Shown here in pieces: positions 26,435 to 35,805 of a stretch of DNA of 64,000 bases. Position 1 is the first letter of the stretch; each line of letters begins with the position of its first letter. This DNA is from Dyadobacter chenhuakuii (lineage in GTDB: Bacteria > Bacteroidota > Bacteroidia > Cytophagales > Spirosomataceae), in assembly GCF_023821985.2 (NCBI RefSeq), contig NZ_CP098805.1:5509001-5573000 (forward strand), given 5' to 3'. Both the position numbers and the translations under genes were made by a program. The notes beneath the pieces are model-generated. The model saw only the letters and a list, made by a program, of their open reading frames with translations, was not told the DNA's origin and searched no databases.

Positions 26435-27349
26435 TTAATGATAAGTAAAAAAGCTTCCTGTAATTCCACAGATGGCTTTTACCAGCAGTAATCCGTCAAT
26501 CACGATGAGATAGAATAGCACGCTTTTGGGTTTTTGTAACGCAAAAGCGACGCCCAGCAGGCAAACAAACGGAAGCAAATTGAGCATCAATGTGGGTGTG
26601 CTCAGCCGTTGGAAAAATGCGAACGAAAGGAACGAAAGCAATCCGATCAGCAGCAGCGGAACGAGCACATAAACGATCGTATTACTCAGCCCGATCCGCA
26701 CGGCGAACGTTTTCAGTTGAATGTTGGCATCGTCCTCATAGTCTTTCATATCAAACATAATCGCATTCACCGTACAGAACATCCAGTTTTTTACAAATAA
26801 CCAAAACATGAAAATGGGCTCATGAACCACAATTCCCTGCTCGATACGCAGCATGGTAATGGGAAACACATTCACGAAACCGGCCCACACAAAGCCGATA
26901 ACAAATGCTTTCAGCCAGCCCGTATTGCGAAGGTTGAACGAGATAAGCGACTTGGGAAGCAGTCCGTAGTAAAGGATTGCCGCGCCGGGAATGCTTAGGA
27001 GCAAAAGCCAATTTGCTAGCGGCAAATGCAGTAATTTTGTAAAATCCCGGATCAAAAACCAGCCGCTGATCCCCGCACAAATCGTAAAAAGCACATATTG
27101 ACTAATCCGCGTAAAGTTGTAATGCGTGCGATACCATTCCGTTCTCGGATTGCTCGAAAACGCAGTGCCCGGTGGGATGGAGTAGGCAATGGTGTAGTAA
27201 AAAACCGTGGCACAAAAAATAAGAATGTAGTAGGGAACAGCATTAAATGGCAGCCTGAGCTGGAACATGGTTTCGAGCGACAATGCCACTGCCAGCAGGC
27301 CAACGAAATAGTTTGCGAAGAAAACAAACGAAACAATTTTCCTAACCAT
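26435..27349 (-). CDS. UbiA-superfamily-like membrane protein lacking the first Asp motif
   Basis: 304 residues with about eight membrane helices. The second aspartate-rich UbiA motif is well preserved (FDMKDYEDDANIQLKTFAVR, then IG). In the place of the first motif (NDxxDxxxD followed by RT..RP), the loop reads SNPRTEWYRTHYNF, with no Asp. The family transfers prenyl groups to aromatic acceptors and needs Mg2+ bound by both motifs. Either the chemistry here has changed or the protein is not a transferase. A UbiE-like methyltransferase is 4 bases downstream. It is divergent from the M28 peptidase. Confidence 0.72.
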   Translation of the reverse strand: MVRKIVSFVFFANYFVGLLAVALSLETMFQLRLPFNAVPYYILIFCATVFYYTIAYSIPPGTAFSSNPRTEWYRTHYNFTRISQYVLFTICAGISGWFLIRDFTKLLHLPLANWLLLLSIPGAAILYYGLLPKSLISFNLRNTGWLKAFVIGFVWAGFVNVFPITMLRIEQGIVVHEPIFMFWLFVKNWMFCTVNAIMFDMKDYEDDANIQLKTFAVRIGLSNTIVYVLVPLLLIGLLSFLSFAFFQRLSTPTLMLNLLPFVCLLGVAFALQKPKSVLFYLIVIDGLLLVKAICGITGSFFTYH

Positions 27350-27413
27350 TATCCGAACCTTTATCGCTATTTCCTATCTTAGGAATTAGATTAATTGTTA
27401 AACCAACATTTCC

Positions 27414-28964
27414 ATGAAAAAAGTCTCCTTTGTTTTCCTGTTGTTTTTTGCCGTTCAGATCCAGCCTGGCTTTTCACAAAGCAAAGATCCGGTGGTTGAA
27501 AACATTGTTAAAGAAGCAACCGAAAATTCACAACTGGAAAAATTGGCGCACGAATTAATGGACGTCATCGGGCCAAGGCTCGTAGGCTCGCCGCAAATGA
27601 TGCAGGCACACGAGTGGGCAGTGGCGAAATACAAAGGCTGGAACATTACAGCGAAAAACGAAAAGTGGGGTGAATGGCGCGGCTGGGAACGCGGCGTGTC
27701 ACACATTGATATGGTGGCGCCGCGCGTAAAATCGCTCGAAGGCATGCAGCTGGCGTGGAGCCCTGGCACGGGTGGAAAAACGGTTACAGCTGACGTGATC
27801 ATTCTCCCGGATGTGGCTGATTCACTGGCTTTTCAGAAATGGTTGCCCACTGCCAAAGGCAAATTTGTCATGATCAGCATGAACCAGCCAACGGGCCGTC
27901 CGGACTATAACTGGCAGGAATTCGGTACAAAAGAATCATTTGAAAAAATGAAAAAAGACCGAGATGCACAAACTGAAGCCTGGGCAAACCGCATGAAAAA
28001 AAGCGGTTATAATGCGCGAACATTGCCGCTGGCACTGGAAAAAGCTGGGGCAGCAGGCGTGGTTATGTCTTATTGGTCAAAGGGTTTTGGTGCAAATAAA
28101 ATTTTTGGTGCTTATACAAAGGCAATCCCCACCATTGACATTTCTCTGGAAGATTACGGCTTGTTATATCGCCTGTCGGAATCGGGTCATACGCCTAAAA
28201 TCAGCGTTCGGGCGGATGCGAAAGAAACGGGCGTAAGCCAGACATTCAATACAATTGGCGAAATAAAAGGCTCAGAAAAACCGAATGAATATGTGATCCT
28301 TTCCGCACATTTCGATTCCTGGGATGGCGGAACTGGTGCTACGGACAACGGAACGGGCACCATTGTGATGATGGAAGCCATGCGTATACTCAAAAAAGTA
28401 TATCCGAATCCCAAAAGAACAATCCTGGTCGGACATTGGGGAAGCGAAGAGCAAGGGCTGAATGGCTCGCGCGCATTTGTGGAAGATCACCCGGAAATTG
28501 TGCAGAATATTCAGGCGGTTTTCAATCAGGATAATGGCACGGGACGGGTTATTAATCTCTCTGGTCAAGGTTTTCTGAATTCCTACGACTACCTGGGCCG
28601 CTGGCTCTCCAAGGTTCCGGAGAACATTAAAGCGCCTATCGAATCTAAATTCCCCGGTGCACCCGGCGCGGGCGGCTCTGATTTTGCCTCATTTGTGGCA
28701 GCAGGAGCACCCGCATTCTCATTAAGCTCCTTGAACTGGTCCTACGGAACCTATACATGGCACACCAACCGCGACACGTACGACAAAATCGTGTTCGATG
28801 ATGTGCGGAGCAATGCAATTCTTGCCGCTATAATGGCTTACCAAGCCAGTGAAGATCCCGCCAAAACATCTCGCGAAAAGAGCGTTCTGCCACTAAATTC
28901 AAAAGGGGAGCCGGGAGCATGGCCGGAGCCAAGAAAGCCGACACGTCGTGGCGGTTTGGATTAG
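27414..28964 (+). CDS. Exported M28-family zinc peptidase
   Basis: 516 residues with a signal peptide (FFAVQIQPGFS-Q). A PA-like insert lies around residues 130-260, and the M28 catalytic domain follows. Zinc ligands are His in SAHFDSWDGG, the bridging Asp in GATDNGTG, the Glu pair in GSEEQGLNG, Asp in FNQDNGTG, and His in WHTNRDTYD. The mature enzyme is an aminopeptidase-type metallopeptidase in the periplasm or at the surface. No type IX tail is seen; the C-terminus is basic and Pro-rich (EPRKPTRRGG). It is followed 75 bases later by a leucyl aminopeptidase, a second peptide-degrading enzyme. Confidence 0.92.
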   Translation: MKKVSFVFLLFFAVQIQPGFSQSKDPVVENIVKEATENSQLEKLAHELMDVIGPRLVGSPQMMQAHEWAVAKYKGWNITAKNEKWGEWRGWERGVSHIDMVAPRVKSLEGMQLAWSPGTGGKTVTADVIILPDVADSLAFQKWLPTAKGKFVMISMNQPTGRPDYNWQEFGTKESFEKMKKDRDAQTEAWANRMKKSGYNARTLPLALEKAGAAGVVMSYWSKGFGANKIFGAYTKAIPTIDISLEDYGLLYRLSESGHTPKISVRADAKETGVSQTFNTIGEIKGSEKPNEYVILSAHFDSWDGGTGATDNGTGTIVMMEAMRILKKVYPNPKRTILVGHWGSEEQGLNGSRAFVEDHPEIVQNIQAVFNQDNGTGRVINLSGQGFLNSYDYLGRWLSKVPENIKAPIESKFPGAPGAGGSDFASFVAAGAPAFSLSSLNWSYGTYTWHTNRDTYDKIVFDDVRSNAILAAIMAYQASEDPAKTSREKSVLPLNSKGEPGAWPEPRKPTRRGGLD

Positions 28965-29039
28965 GAATTGTTTTATTTGTCGTGCCGGGCAGTTGTGAGA
29001 CAGGGAGTTGAAAATGTTTTAACTGATTTTTAACATATA

Positions 29040-30431
29040 ATGCAGATTAAACAAATATCAGAGGCATCGGAAGATCTGTTGCTGATTCGTCCGTTTGAAC
29101 AAGGTTTTGAACCCGAAAATCAAAATATGTTCAAGGCTGAAAAAGGTGAAATGTGGTGGTATTCTTCGCGTGAGCTCTGGATCGGGTTGGGCAAATCGCC
29201 ACAGCTTCCGGCTATCATTAAAATTTTCAGGTCGCTGTTTTTCAAACGTAAAGACCGCTGGCCTGAGAAGATTGTTCTGGATTGCAAAGTCCGCACGCCG
29301 GAATGGATCGAAAATGCGGTGAACGGAATCATAATAGGCGGTTACGATCTGCAACTTTATAAAACAGAACCCAAACCATTAAGTGCCTTTTTCAATACCG
29401 GAACATTATCTGTATTGACCGAAAACCATTCGCCGGAGATCGACAAAGCATTGATTGTCGCTCAAAAAACAGCGCTGGTTCAGATGCGGATCATGGACCT
29501 GATGAATGCGCCCTCTAACTATAAAACCCCCGCAACATTAGCCCAGTGGGCAACCGAATCAGGAGAGAAAAACGGTTATAAAGTGACTGTGCTGGACAAA
29601 TCCAGGCTTGAAGAGCTGGGTATGCACGCATTGCTGGCCGTTGGGAAAGGCAGTGAGGCTCCGCCTTTAATGATCGTTTCCGAATATGAGCCCGAACATT
29701 ATACCAAAACCATTGCATTGGTCGGTAAGGGCGTAACATTTGATACGGGTGGGATTTCTATCAAGACTTCTGCCAATATGCATTTGATGAAGAGCGATAT
29801 GGGTGGTGCGGCGGCTGTTTTGGGGGCCGTGGAACTGGCTGCGCAATTGAAGATGCCGGTTAGGATCATTGGCGTAATTCCATCCACCGAAAACAGCGTC
29901 GACGGACTTTCGATGAAACCCGGGGACGTAATCGGTTCCTATTCAGGCAAAACCATCGAGGTGATTGATACGGATGCAGAAGGCAGATTGATTCTTGCCG
30001 ATGGGCTTAGTTATGCAGTCAGGACTTTCAAACCAGACGTTGTCATTGATCTGGCGACATTAACAGGCAGTGTGATCCAGACATTGGGTTACGAAGCTGC
30101 GGGGCTTTTTACGCCTAACAATGAGCTCGCAGAAGCATTGACCCAAGCAGGTGACAACACAGGCGAAAGAATGTGGAGGCTGCCCGTTTGGGATTCGTAT
30201 AAAGAAGAAATTGCTTCGGACATCGCCGATGTGAAGAATTATCATGGAAAACCATTGGCAGGAGCCATCGTAGCGGCCAAATTCCTGGAAGCATTCACGG
30301 ATGAACACCCCGCCTGGGCGCATCTGGACATTGCCGGAACGGCATTTGGAGATACAGAATTTGCTCCCGGCAGGGCAGGCACAGCCTACGGCGTGCGGTT
30401 GTTGCGTGCTTATTTGGCAGCGATAATTTAA
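29040..30431 (+). CDS. pepA: Leucyl aminopeptidase, M17 family
   Basis: 463 residues. The N-terminal macro-like domain is divergent. The catalytic domain has VGKGVTFDTGGISIK (metal ligand Asp and catalytic Lys), DMGGAAAVLGA, and the signature DTDAEGRLILADGLSYA with the metal-binding Asp/Glu and catalytic Arg. It removes N-terminal residues from peptides in the cytoplasm as a two-metal hexamer. Family length is about 480-500, so this is near full length. It lies downstream of the exported M28 peptidase, consistent with peptide use, but there may be a separate promoter in the 75-base gap. Confidence 0.93.
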   Translation: MQIKQISEASEDLLLIRPFEQGFEPENQNMFKAEKGEMWWYSSRELWIGLGKSPQLPAIIKIFRSLFFKRKDRWPEKIVLDCKVRTPEWIENAVNGIIIGGYDLQLYKTEPKPLSAFFNTGTLSVLTENHSPEIDKALIVAQKTALVQMRIMDLMNAPSNYKTPATLAQWATESGEKNGYKVTVLDKSRLEELGMHALLAVGKGSEAPPLMIVSEYEPEHYTKTIALVGKGVTFDTGGISIKTSANMHLMKSDMGGAAAVLGAVELAAQLKMPVRIIGVIPSTENSVDGLSMKPGDVIGSYSGKTIEVIDTDAEGRLILADGLSYAVRTFKPDVVIDLATLTGSVIQTLGYEAAGLFTPNNELAEALTQAGDNTGERMWRLPVWDSYKEEIASDIADVKNYHGKPLAGAIVAAKFLEAFTDEHPAWAHLDIAGTAFGDTEFAPGRAGTAYGVRLLRAYLAAII

Positions 30432-30443
30432 AATGCCTTTCCC

Positions 30444-30473
30444 TTGCCTAACTGGTTCTTTTTGCTAGATTTG
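30444..30473 (+). promoter_or_regulatory. Bacteroidota-type promoter of the ATP-grasp gene
   Basis: TTG (30444-30446), a 19-base spacer, then a perfect TAGATTTG -7 box (30466-30473). The predicted start near 30480 leaves a leader of about 60 bases. Confidence 0.58.
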
Positions 30474-30539
30474 AAGAAGCAAGTTTTGGTTTAAACATTC
30501 AGAATTTTTATAAGCTATTACTCACGAAAGCTTAATTTT

Positions 30540-31754
30540 ATGACCCGAGCGCTTACTTTTCTTTGCATATCGACGTACTTCAAGGGCAACGATTTTCTGA
30601 AAGCTTTAAAGGATTCCGGTAACAAGGTTTTCCTGATTACGGCCAGGAAGTTGGAGCAAAAGCCATGGGTCAGGGACGCGATTGACGAGTTTTTTTTTGT
30701 GGAGGAAGGGGAAGACGGCAAGTATAACATGAACGAGATCATTAACGGTCTCGCTTACGTCATGCGCTCCCGGCCAATCGACCGCGTAGTGGCGCTGGAT
30801 GATTTTGATGTTGAAAAAGCAGCCCATATCCGTGAATATTTCCGCATTCCAGGCATGGGGCAAACCACTGGTCGCTATTTCCGGGATAAGCTGGCCATGC
30901 GCACCAAAGCGGCCGAGTCGGGTATTCTTGTTCCGGGTTTTTCTGCGCTTTTCAATGATGACGCTATTAATGAATTTATTGAAAAATATCCGGGTCCGTG
31001 GATGATCAAACCTCGGTCTGAGGCTTCTGCTACGGGGATTAAAAAGATGGAAGATGCCGTAGAGCTGTGGGAAACCATTCACCAGCTCGGTGATAAAAGG
31101 CATGCTTACCTTGTGGAGCAGTACAAGCCCGGGGACGTATATCACGTGGATTCCATTTCTTACAACGGCCGGGTTATCTTTTCCTGGAACAGCAAATATC
31201 TGGCGCCACCTTTCGACGTAGCGCACGGCGGCGGCATTTTCAGGTCGGTAACTGTTCCTTTTGATTCTTCGGAGGAGCATGCACTGGAAACATTGGCCGT
31301 GGATCTTTTGAAAGCCTTTGGATTAAAGCACAGCGCTTCGCATACGGAAGTGATCCGGTGCCATGATGATGGGAAATATTATTTCCTGGAAACGTCTTCA
31401 CGCGTAGGCGGGGCGAATCTTTCTGAAATGGTTGAGGCGTCTTCCGGTATCAATCTTTGGAAAGAGTGGGCGAAAATGGAGACTGCCGAAGCAAAAGGCG
31501 ACAATTACAAGTTGCCGCCAGTAAGAAAAGATTATTCAGGCATCATTATCTCACTAGCGAGACAGGAATGGCCGGATTTGTCTGTTTTCAATGATCCTGA
31601 AATCGTATGGCGCATGAACGAGCCTTACCATGTAGGGTTGGTTGTCAGAGCCAAAACCCGTGATAAGGTTATTGAGTTATTGGATAAATACGCAGACATT
31701 ATCCAGCAGGATTACCATGCATCGCTGCCTGTTCCGGAGCGTCCTTCGCATTAG
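30540..31754 (+). CDS. ATP-grasp domain protein
   Basis: 404 residues. A pre-ATP-grasp Rossmann-like region (residues 1-110) is followed by an ATP-grasp fold of the carbamoyl-phosphate-synthetase type: YFRDKLAMRTKAAESGI, PWMIKPRSEASATGIKKM (ATP-binding Lys), YLVEQYKPGDVYHVDSISYN, and YYFLETSSRVGGANL with the Mg2+-binding Glu and Asn. It should ligate a carboxylate to an amine or thiol at the cost of ATP. No carrier-protein or peptide-synthesis neighbour narrows the substrate. It is a single-gene unit with its own promoter and a terminator. Confidence 0.85.
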   Translation: MTRALTFLCISTYFKGNDFLKALKDSGNKVFLITARKLEQKPWVRDAIDEFFFVEEGEDGKYNMNEIINGLAYVMRSRPIDRVVALDDFDVEKAAHIREYFRIPGMGQTTGRYFRDKLAMRTKAAESGILVPGFSALFNDDAINEFIEKYPGPWMIKPRSEASATGIKKMEDAVELWETIHQLGDKRHAYLVEQYKPGDVYHVDSISYNGRVIFSWNSKYLAPPFDVAHGGGIFRSVTVPFDSSEEHALETLAVDLLKAFGLKHSASHTEVIRCHDDGKYYFLETSSRVGGANLSEMVEASSGINLWKEWAKMETAEAKGDNYKLPPVRKDYSGIIISLARQEWPDLSVFNDPEIVWRMNEPYHVGLVVRAKTRDKVIELLDKYADIIQQDYHASLPVPERPSH

Positions 31755-31779
31755 GTAAGCCACTAAGTTATATCATTAA

Positions 31780-31827
31780 AGCACTCAGATTGTATTAATT
31801 ATGCGTACAATCGGAGTGCTTTTTTTT
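31780..31827 (+). terminator. Rho-independent terminator after the ATP-grasp gene
   Basis: Fifteen-base stem with one mismatch (AGCACTCAGATTGTA / TACAATCGGAGTGCT), an 11-base loop, and eight T residues. Confidence 0.9.
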
Positions 31828-31872
31828 GTTCTGATTTTGCATTCACGATCCTTAACCTAACTATTTTGAACA

Positions 31873-32418
31873 ATGTACAATTTTACGAAATCACTTTGCT
31901 GGGTCTTCATGTTGGTGCTGGCATTTGCCGGCTGTAAGGATGACAAAGAAATTGAGCCAAAAAATGCCCTGATGCACGATGGAAGGGAGTTTGAAATATC
32001 AAAAGGACTGCTGGTCCATTTAGGTGAATATCCCGAAGGCGGAAGCGGCCAGGTGTTATTCCTATCTTCCGAAGGTGTAAAAATTCAGGAATCAGGCGGC
32101 CATATTGATTCTATTTACGGGGTTGGTCACGCGATTTATTTCAGGCTGGTTAGTGCTTCGGCGAATGCCTTGGATGAAGGAGAATACACATTTGACAACG
32201 ACTTCACAATAGAAGTACGAACCTTCTTTGAACCTTACGTAGTGTTTAACAGCAATTTCGCCGCCGAAGACGGCGAGTACTACGAGCTCTACGAAGGCAA
32301 GCTAACCGTAAAAAAAGACGGCCCCAACTACATCCTGGACGTAGATTGCATAGAAAGAAATGGCAAACACGTCACCGCTCACTACAAAGGCCCGCTGACG
32401 TTTTATGATGAAAAATGA
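31873..32418 (+). CDS. Hypothetical lipoprotein
   Basis: 181 residues with a lipoprotein signal (VFMLVLAFAGC-KDD). The mature part is acidic, with beta-strand character and several Gly/Asp turns (GEYTFDNDFTIEVRTFF, NYILDVDCIERNGKHVTAHY). It resembles the many small SusE/F-adjacent or calycin-like lipoproteins of Bacteroidota, but I do not recognise a family. It is convergent with the SnoaL-like gene, with a 45-base gap and no clear terminator. Confidence 0.72.
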   Translation: MYNFTKSLCWVFMLVLAFAGCKDDKEIEPKNALMHDGREFEISKGLLVHLGEYPEGGSGQVLFLSSEGVKIQESGGHIDSIYGVGHAIYFRLVSASANALDEGEYTFDNDFTIEVRTFFEPYVVFNSNFAAEDGEYYELYEGKLTVKKDGPNYILDVDCIERNGKHVTAHYKGPLTFYDEK

Positions 32419-32463
32419 GGGTTGAAAAATATTTTTGGAAAAGAGTGTCCAAGAAAATCAGCA

Positions 32464-32895
32464 TTATGCCAACTTAAAGGCCTGGCGGCCAATCAGAATC
32501 CATTGCCCTTTCACTTTTTGCCAAACCATAAAGACGCCTAGTCTTACCGGGGCAGGATCTTTTCCTTTGTTGTGTGTGTCGCCGATGAGTTTGTGGCGCA
32601 CCATTGCGACGTCGCCGGAAACGGTGATGGTCTGTTCGGACAGGTCAATTTTTGTAAATTTAGACTCTTCGCTAACCAACGCGCGGATGAATGCTGCCTG
32701 ATCTTCCATGAGGCCATTGGAATGTCCGTAGGTTAGTTTGGGAGAGGTTAATTTCATGAGATCGGCCTCTTTTGCACCGATAATCGCAACGCGGATTTTT
32801 TCCACTGCGTCAGCAACTGCCTTTTCGTCCGCACTTTGTGCGAATGATGCAACGTTGAAAAGTAGAAATGCGATGAGTAAGAATGTCTTTTTCAT
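32464..32895 (-). CDS. Exported SnoaL-like/NTF2-fold (DUF4440) protein
   Basis: 143 residues with a signal peptide (LLFNVASFA-QSA). The mature domain fits the NTF2-like cone fold of DUF4440: ADEKAVADAVEKIRVAIIGA, LTSPKLTYGHSNGLMED, VSGDVAMVRHKL, and the terminal KGQWILIGRQAFKL. The family includes isomerases, dehydratases and pure binding proteins. It is the last minus-strand gene next to the uronate cluster, 44 bases after exuT. It may be co-transcribed with the cluster and bind or process a sugar acid, though this is only inferred from position. Confidence 0.8.
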   Translation of the reverse strand: MKKTFLLIAFLLFNVASFAQSADEKAVADAVEKIRVAIIGAKEADLMKLTSPKLTYGHSNGLMEDQAAFIRALVSEESKFTKIDLSEQTITVSGDVAMVRHKLIGDTHNKGKDPAPVRLGVFMVWQKVKGQWILIGRQAFKLA

Positions 32896-32939
32896 TTCCG
32901 AAGTTGAATGTGGATTAATGATAATGGTTGTATGATTTG

Positions 32940-34220
32940 CTAAATATCCACTCTTTCCATCTTAGGCGCAAACAAATGCATGATAACCCAGGCGAGCAGA
33001 TATGCGAATCCGCAAATGACAAAAATGATGTTATAACCGCCGCCAATGTTGCCGACAGCTTTATAATTATCGAGAATGATCCCTACCAAAAGCGGAAAAA
33101 GAATGCCTCCTACTGATCCCGCCATCCCACCGATACCCACCACAGAGCTTACCGCCTTCTTGGGAAACATATCCGAAGCCGTCGTGAAAATGTTCGCGCT
33201 CCAAGCCTGGTGCGCCGCCGCCGCCAAGCTGATCAGAATCACAGCCTGCCAAATGTTAGTCGTGTATTGGGCCAGCATAATAGGCGTGACGAGGAAAGCG
33301 AAAATGAGCATGGAAGTTTTACGAGCTTTGAAAATCGGCCAGCCTTTTTTGATAAAATGACCCGAAAGATAACCGCCGCCGATGCTCCCGATGGTCGTTG
33401 CTGTGTAAACAATCACGAGCTCCGGGCTGGGTTTGGAAAGGTTGAGCTTGAATGCTTCGGCGAAATAGGAGGGGAGCCAGTAAAGGAAAAACCACCAGAT
33501 CGGGTCAGTGAGCATTTTGCCGAAGACAAATGCCCAGGTTTGTCGCACTTTGAAAAGATCGAGCCATTTCACAGGCGCTTCTTTGCTCGTATCGGGTTCA
33601 TTATCACTATGGATATAGTCGAATTCGGCTTGATTAATGCGCTGCTGCTTTGCAGGCACTTCATAATAACGAAACCAGAAAAACAGCCATACAAAACCAA
33701 TGGCACCGGTGATTAAGAACGCTTCCTGCCAGCCATAGGAACCCAAAATCCAGGGAACCATGATTGGGGCGACGACGGCTCCAATGTTGGCTCCCGAGTT
33801 GAAAATACCCGTTGCGAGCGCGCGTTCGCGTTTTGGAAACCATTCTGCGGTTGCCTTAATGGCTACCGGAAAGTTACCGGCTTCGCCCAAACCTAGCAAT
33901 GCGCGCATTAATCCGAAACTGAATGTGCCCGTAGCGACGGCATGCAGCATGGCGGCAATGCTCCAAACCACAACTGAAATGGTGTAACCCAGCTTCGTTC
34001 CGATTTTATCAATGATTGCACCAAATCCGATCAGCGAAATGGCATAAGCCGTCTGGAAAGCCATTACAATGTGGCTGAAATCCTGCTCAGACCAGCCGAA
34101 ATCTGCTTCCAATGTGGGTTTCAACAAGCCCAGAACCTGCCGGTCCAGATAGTTGATCGTAGTTGCGCAAAAAAGCAGGGCCACGATCCGCCAGCGGTAT
34201 TTGGTCATTTGAGTTTCCAT
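32940..34220 (-). CDS. exuT: MFS hexuronate transporter (ExuT-like, ACS family)
   Basis: 426 residues with 12 membrane segments. Anion:cation symporter hallmarks are the N-terminal RWRIVALLFCATTINYLDRQ, SLIGFGAIIDKIGTKLGY (the loop 2-3 MFS motif), and GLGEAGNFPVAIKATAEWFP. The cytoplasmic loop after helix 6 contains the acidic DNEPDTSKEAPVKWLDLF. It sits in the same strand and order as uxaB, GH88/105, kdgF, kduI and kduD, so galacturonate or glucuronate (or an unsaturated uronate) is the likely substrate, taken up with H+. The next gene upstream, uxaB, ends 49 bases before. Confidence 0.87.
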   Translation of the reverse strand: METQMTKYRWRIVALLFCATTINYLDRQVLGLLKPTLEADFGWSEQDFSHIVMAFQTAYAISLIGFGAIIDKIGTKLGYTISVVVWSIAAMLHAVATGTFSFGLMRALLGLGEAGNFPVAIKATAEWFPKRERALATGIFNSGANIGAVVAPIMVPWILGSYGWQEAFLITGAIGFVWLFFWFRYYEVPAKQQRINQAEFDYIHSDNEPDTSKEAPVKWLDLFKVRQTWAFVFGKMLTDPIWWFFLYWLPSYFAEAFKLNLSKPSPELVIVYTATTIGSIGGGYLSGHFIKKGWPIFKARKTSMLIFAFLVTPIMLAQYTTNIWQAVILISLAAAAHQAWSANIFTTASDMFPKKAVSSVVGIGGMAGSVGGILFPLLVGIILDNYKAVGNIGGGYNIIFVICGFAYLLAWVIMHLFAPKMERVDI

Positions 34221-34269
34221 GTAGGGGTTTTGCAGATTTAATTAAGAGGTTAAAATGGGCTTATGCCGG

Positions 34270-35793
34270 TCAGGCGTATTCGGTTTTTTCAAGGAATAAT
34301 TTCAGTGTGTCCACCGCGCCAAGCTGTTTCAGGGATTCAAGATAGGAGACGATATTTTGGCGGATCACCTCTGATTTGGAAAGATCTTTTTGCCAGATCG
34401 ACTGATCTTTCAAAATGGCCTTCACCATGTCATCCAGCGAAGGTATTTGCCATTTTTGATGGAAATAAGCAGCTTTTTGGTCTTGGATCAGATAATAGGC
34501 ACCATTTGCGAGGCCGTAAAAATGATCGCCATCCTTTCGCACCGCCTTCATGTAAAAGATGTAAACTGCAAAACCAAAGACAATGTGATCCGGAAATGTC
34601 TCATGCGTTTTTTCATATTTATAAAAAACAGGCATGACCCGCGACAGCATTTTGGCAGAATAATTTTGACTGATATTAAGCCACTTATGTCTCAAATGCG
34701 GATTATGAAAGCGTTCCACCACACTGCGGCCAAATTGCAATGCTCTTTCCTCAGCAACCGGATAGGGGATCGCAGGCGCGATTTCGGTTTCCATCAGATT
34801 GGTAATGTATGTTTCAAAAAGCCGGTTGCTCATGGCTTCGTCCACGGTTTTGAAACCGCACAAATGTGCCAGGCCGCAACCCAAAGTATGCGCGCCATTG
34901 AGCAGCCTTAGTTTCAGTTCACGATGCAGTTCAATGTCCGGCTCCACGATCATGCCCTCGTCCACTTCCTTGAAAGGTAACTTTTTGCCAATCGCCGCGT
35001 CTCCTTCGATCGCCCATAAATGGTAGTGTTCGGCCATGATCAGCAGGTCGTCCTGGTAACCCAGTTCTTCGGCGAGTTCTTTGCAAATATTTTCATCCGG
35101 CCGGCCAGGGACAATCCTGTCTACCAGTGAATTGCAAAAGGAATTGTGGTTTTCAAGCCAGTCTATAAATGCACCTTCAAGACCGTTCCTGTGCGCAAGT
35201 TCGAGCACGATGGATTCAAGTTTTTTGCCGTTATCGGTGATCAGTTCCGTGGGGATGATGACAACGCCGTATTCAGGATTTCCGCCAAAAGCCACGTAAC
35301 GGGCATACAAAAAAGCAAGCAGTTTCCCTGGAAAAGAAACGGGCGGCCATTGGTAAATATCGTCCTGCACAAGCTGAATGCCGATTTCCGTCGTGTTGGA
35401 AATCACAATGCTGACCGCCGGATTTTTGGCCAGGTCCAGCACGAGCGACCATTGCGTTTTGGCCGACAAAACCCTGCTTATGGCCGAGGAAATAATGTTT
35501 TCTTCTTCAATGATGCCATTCCGACTGCCACGAAGGCAAATTGTATAAAGATTATCCTGTCGCTCGAATGCTTTCAGATCCCCTTCATCGGTGGACTTTA
35601 CGACTACAATGCGGCCGTTGAAAACGCCCTGCCTGTTGGCTTTGTCTATAAAATAATCGGCAAGTCCTCTCAGAAATGCGCCTGTGCCGAATTGAAGCAC
35701 TTTTTCGGGCAGCTGAAAAATGGAATCGTCCGGGACGACGAGTCCGGGCTGATTGCGTAACTGACCTAGATTTTCGCGAAAAAGGCGGCTCAT
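34270..35793 (-). CDS. uxaB: Tagaturonate reductase (altronate oxidoreductase)
   Basis: 507 residues, in the range of UxaB (about 480-500). Mannitol dehydrogenase-type Rossmann start: VLQFGTGAFLRGLADYFIDK; then the strand SLVLDLAKNPAVSIVISNTT, the conserved HNSFCNSLVDRIVPG, and the C-terminal KLRLLNGAHTLGCGLAHLCG helical region with the catalytic Lys/Asn/His area. It reduces D-tagaturonate to D-altronate with NADH in galacturonate catabolism. The partner enzymes UxaC and UxaA are not in the window. It lies 12 bases downstream of the GH88/105 gene. Confidence 0.9.
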   Translation of the reverse strand: MSRLFRENLGQLRNQPGLVVPDDSIFQLPEKVLQFGTGAFLRGLADYFIDKANRQGVFNGRIVVVKSTDEGDLKAFERQDNLYTICLRGSRNGIIEEENIISSAISRVLSAKTQWSLVLDLAKNPAVSIVISNTTEIGIQLVQDDIYQWPPVSFPGKLLAFLYARYVAFGGNPEYGVVIIPTELITDNGKKLESIVLELAHRNGLEGAFIDWLENHNSFCNSLVDRIVPGRPDENICKELAEELGYQDDLLIMAEHYHLWAIEGDAAIGKKLPFKEVDEGMIVEPDIELHRELKLRLLNGAHTLGCGLAHLCGFKTVDEAMSNRLFETYITNLMETEIAPAIPYPVAEERALQFGRSVVERFHNPHLRHKWLNISQNYSAKMLSRVMPVFYKYEKTHETFPDHIVFGFAVYIFYMKAVRKDGDHFYGLANGAYYLIQDQKAAYFHQKWQIPSLDDMVKAILKDQSIWQKDLSKSEVIRQNIVSYLESLKQLGAVDTLKLFLEKTEYA

Positions 35794-35805
35794 AGCATTG
35801 CGGTT

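Noticed and set aside
30606-31280. A 224-residue minus-strand ORF inside the ATP-grasp gene.
   Set aside because: The plus-strand frame carries all ATP-grasp motifs; the antisense frame shows no family features and no promoter.
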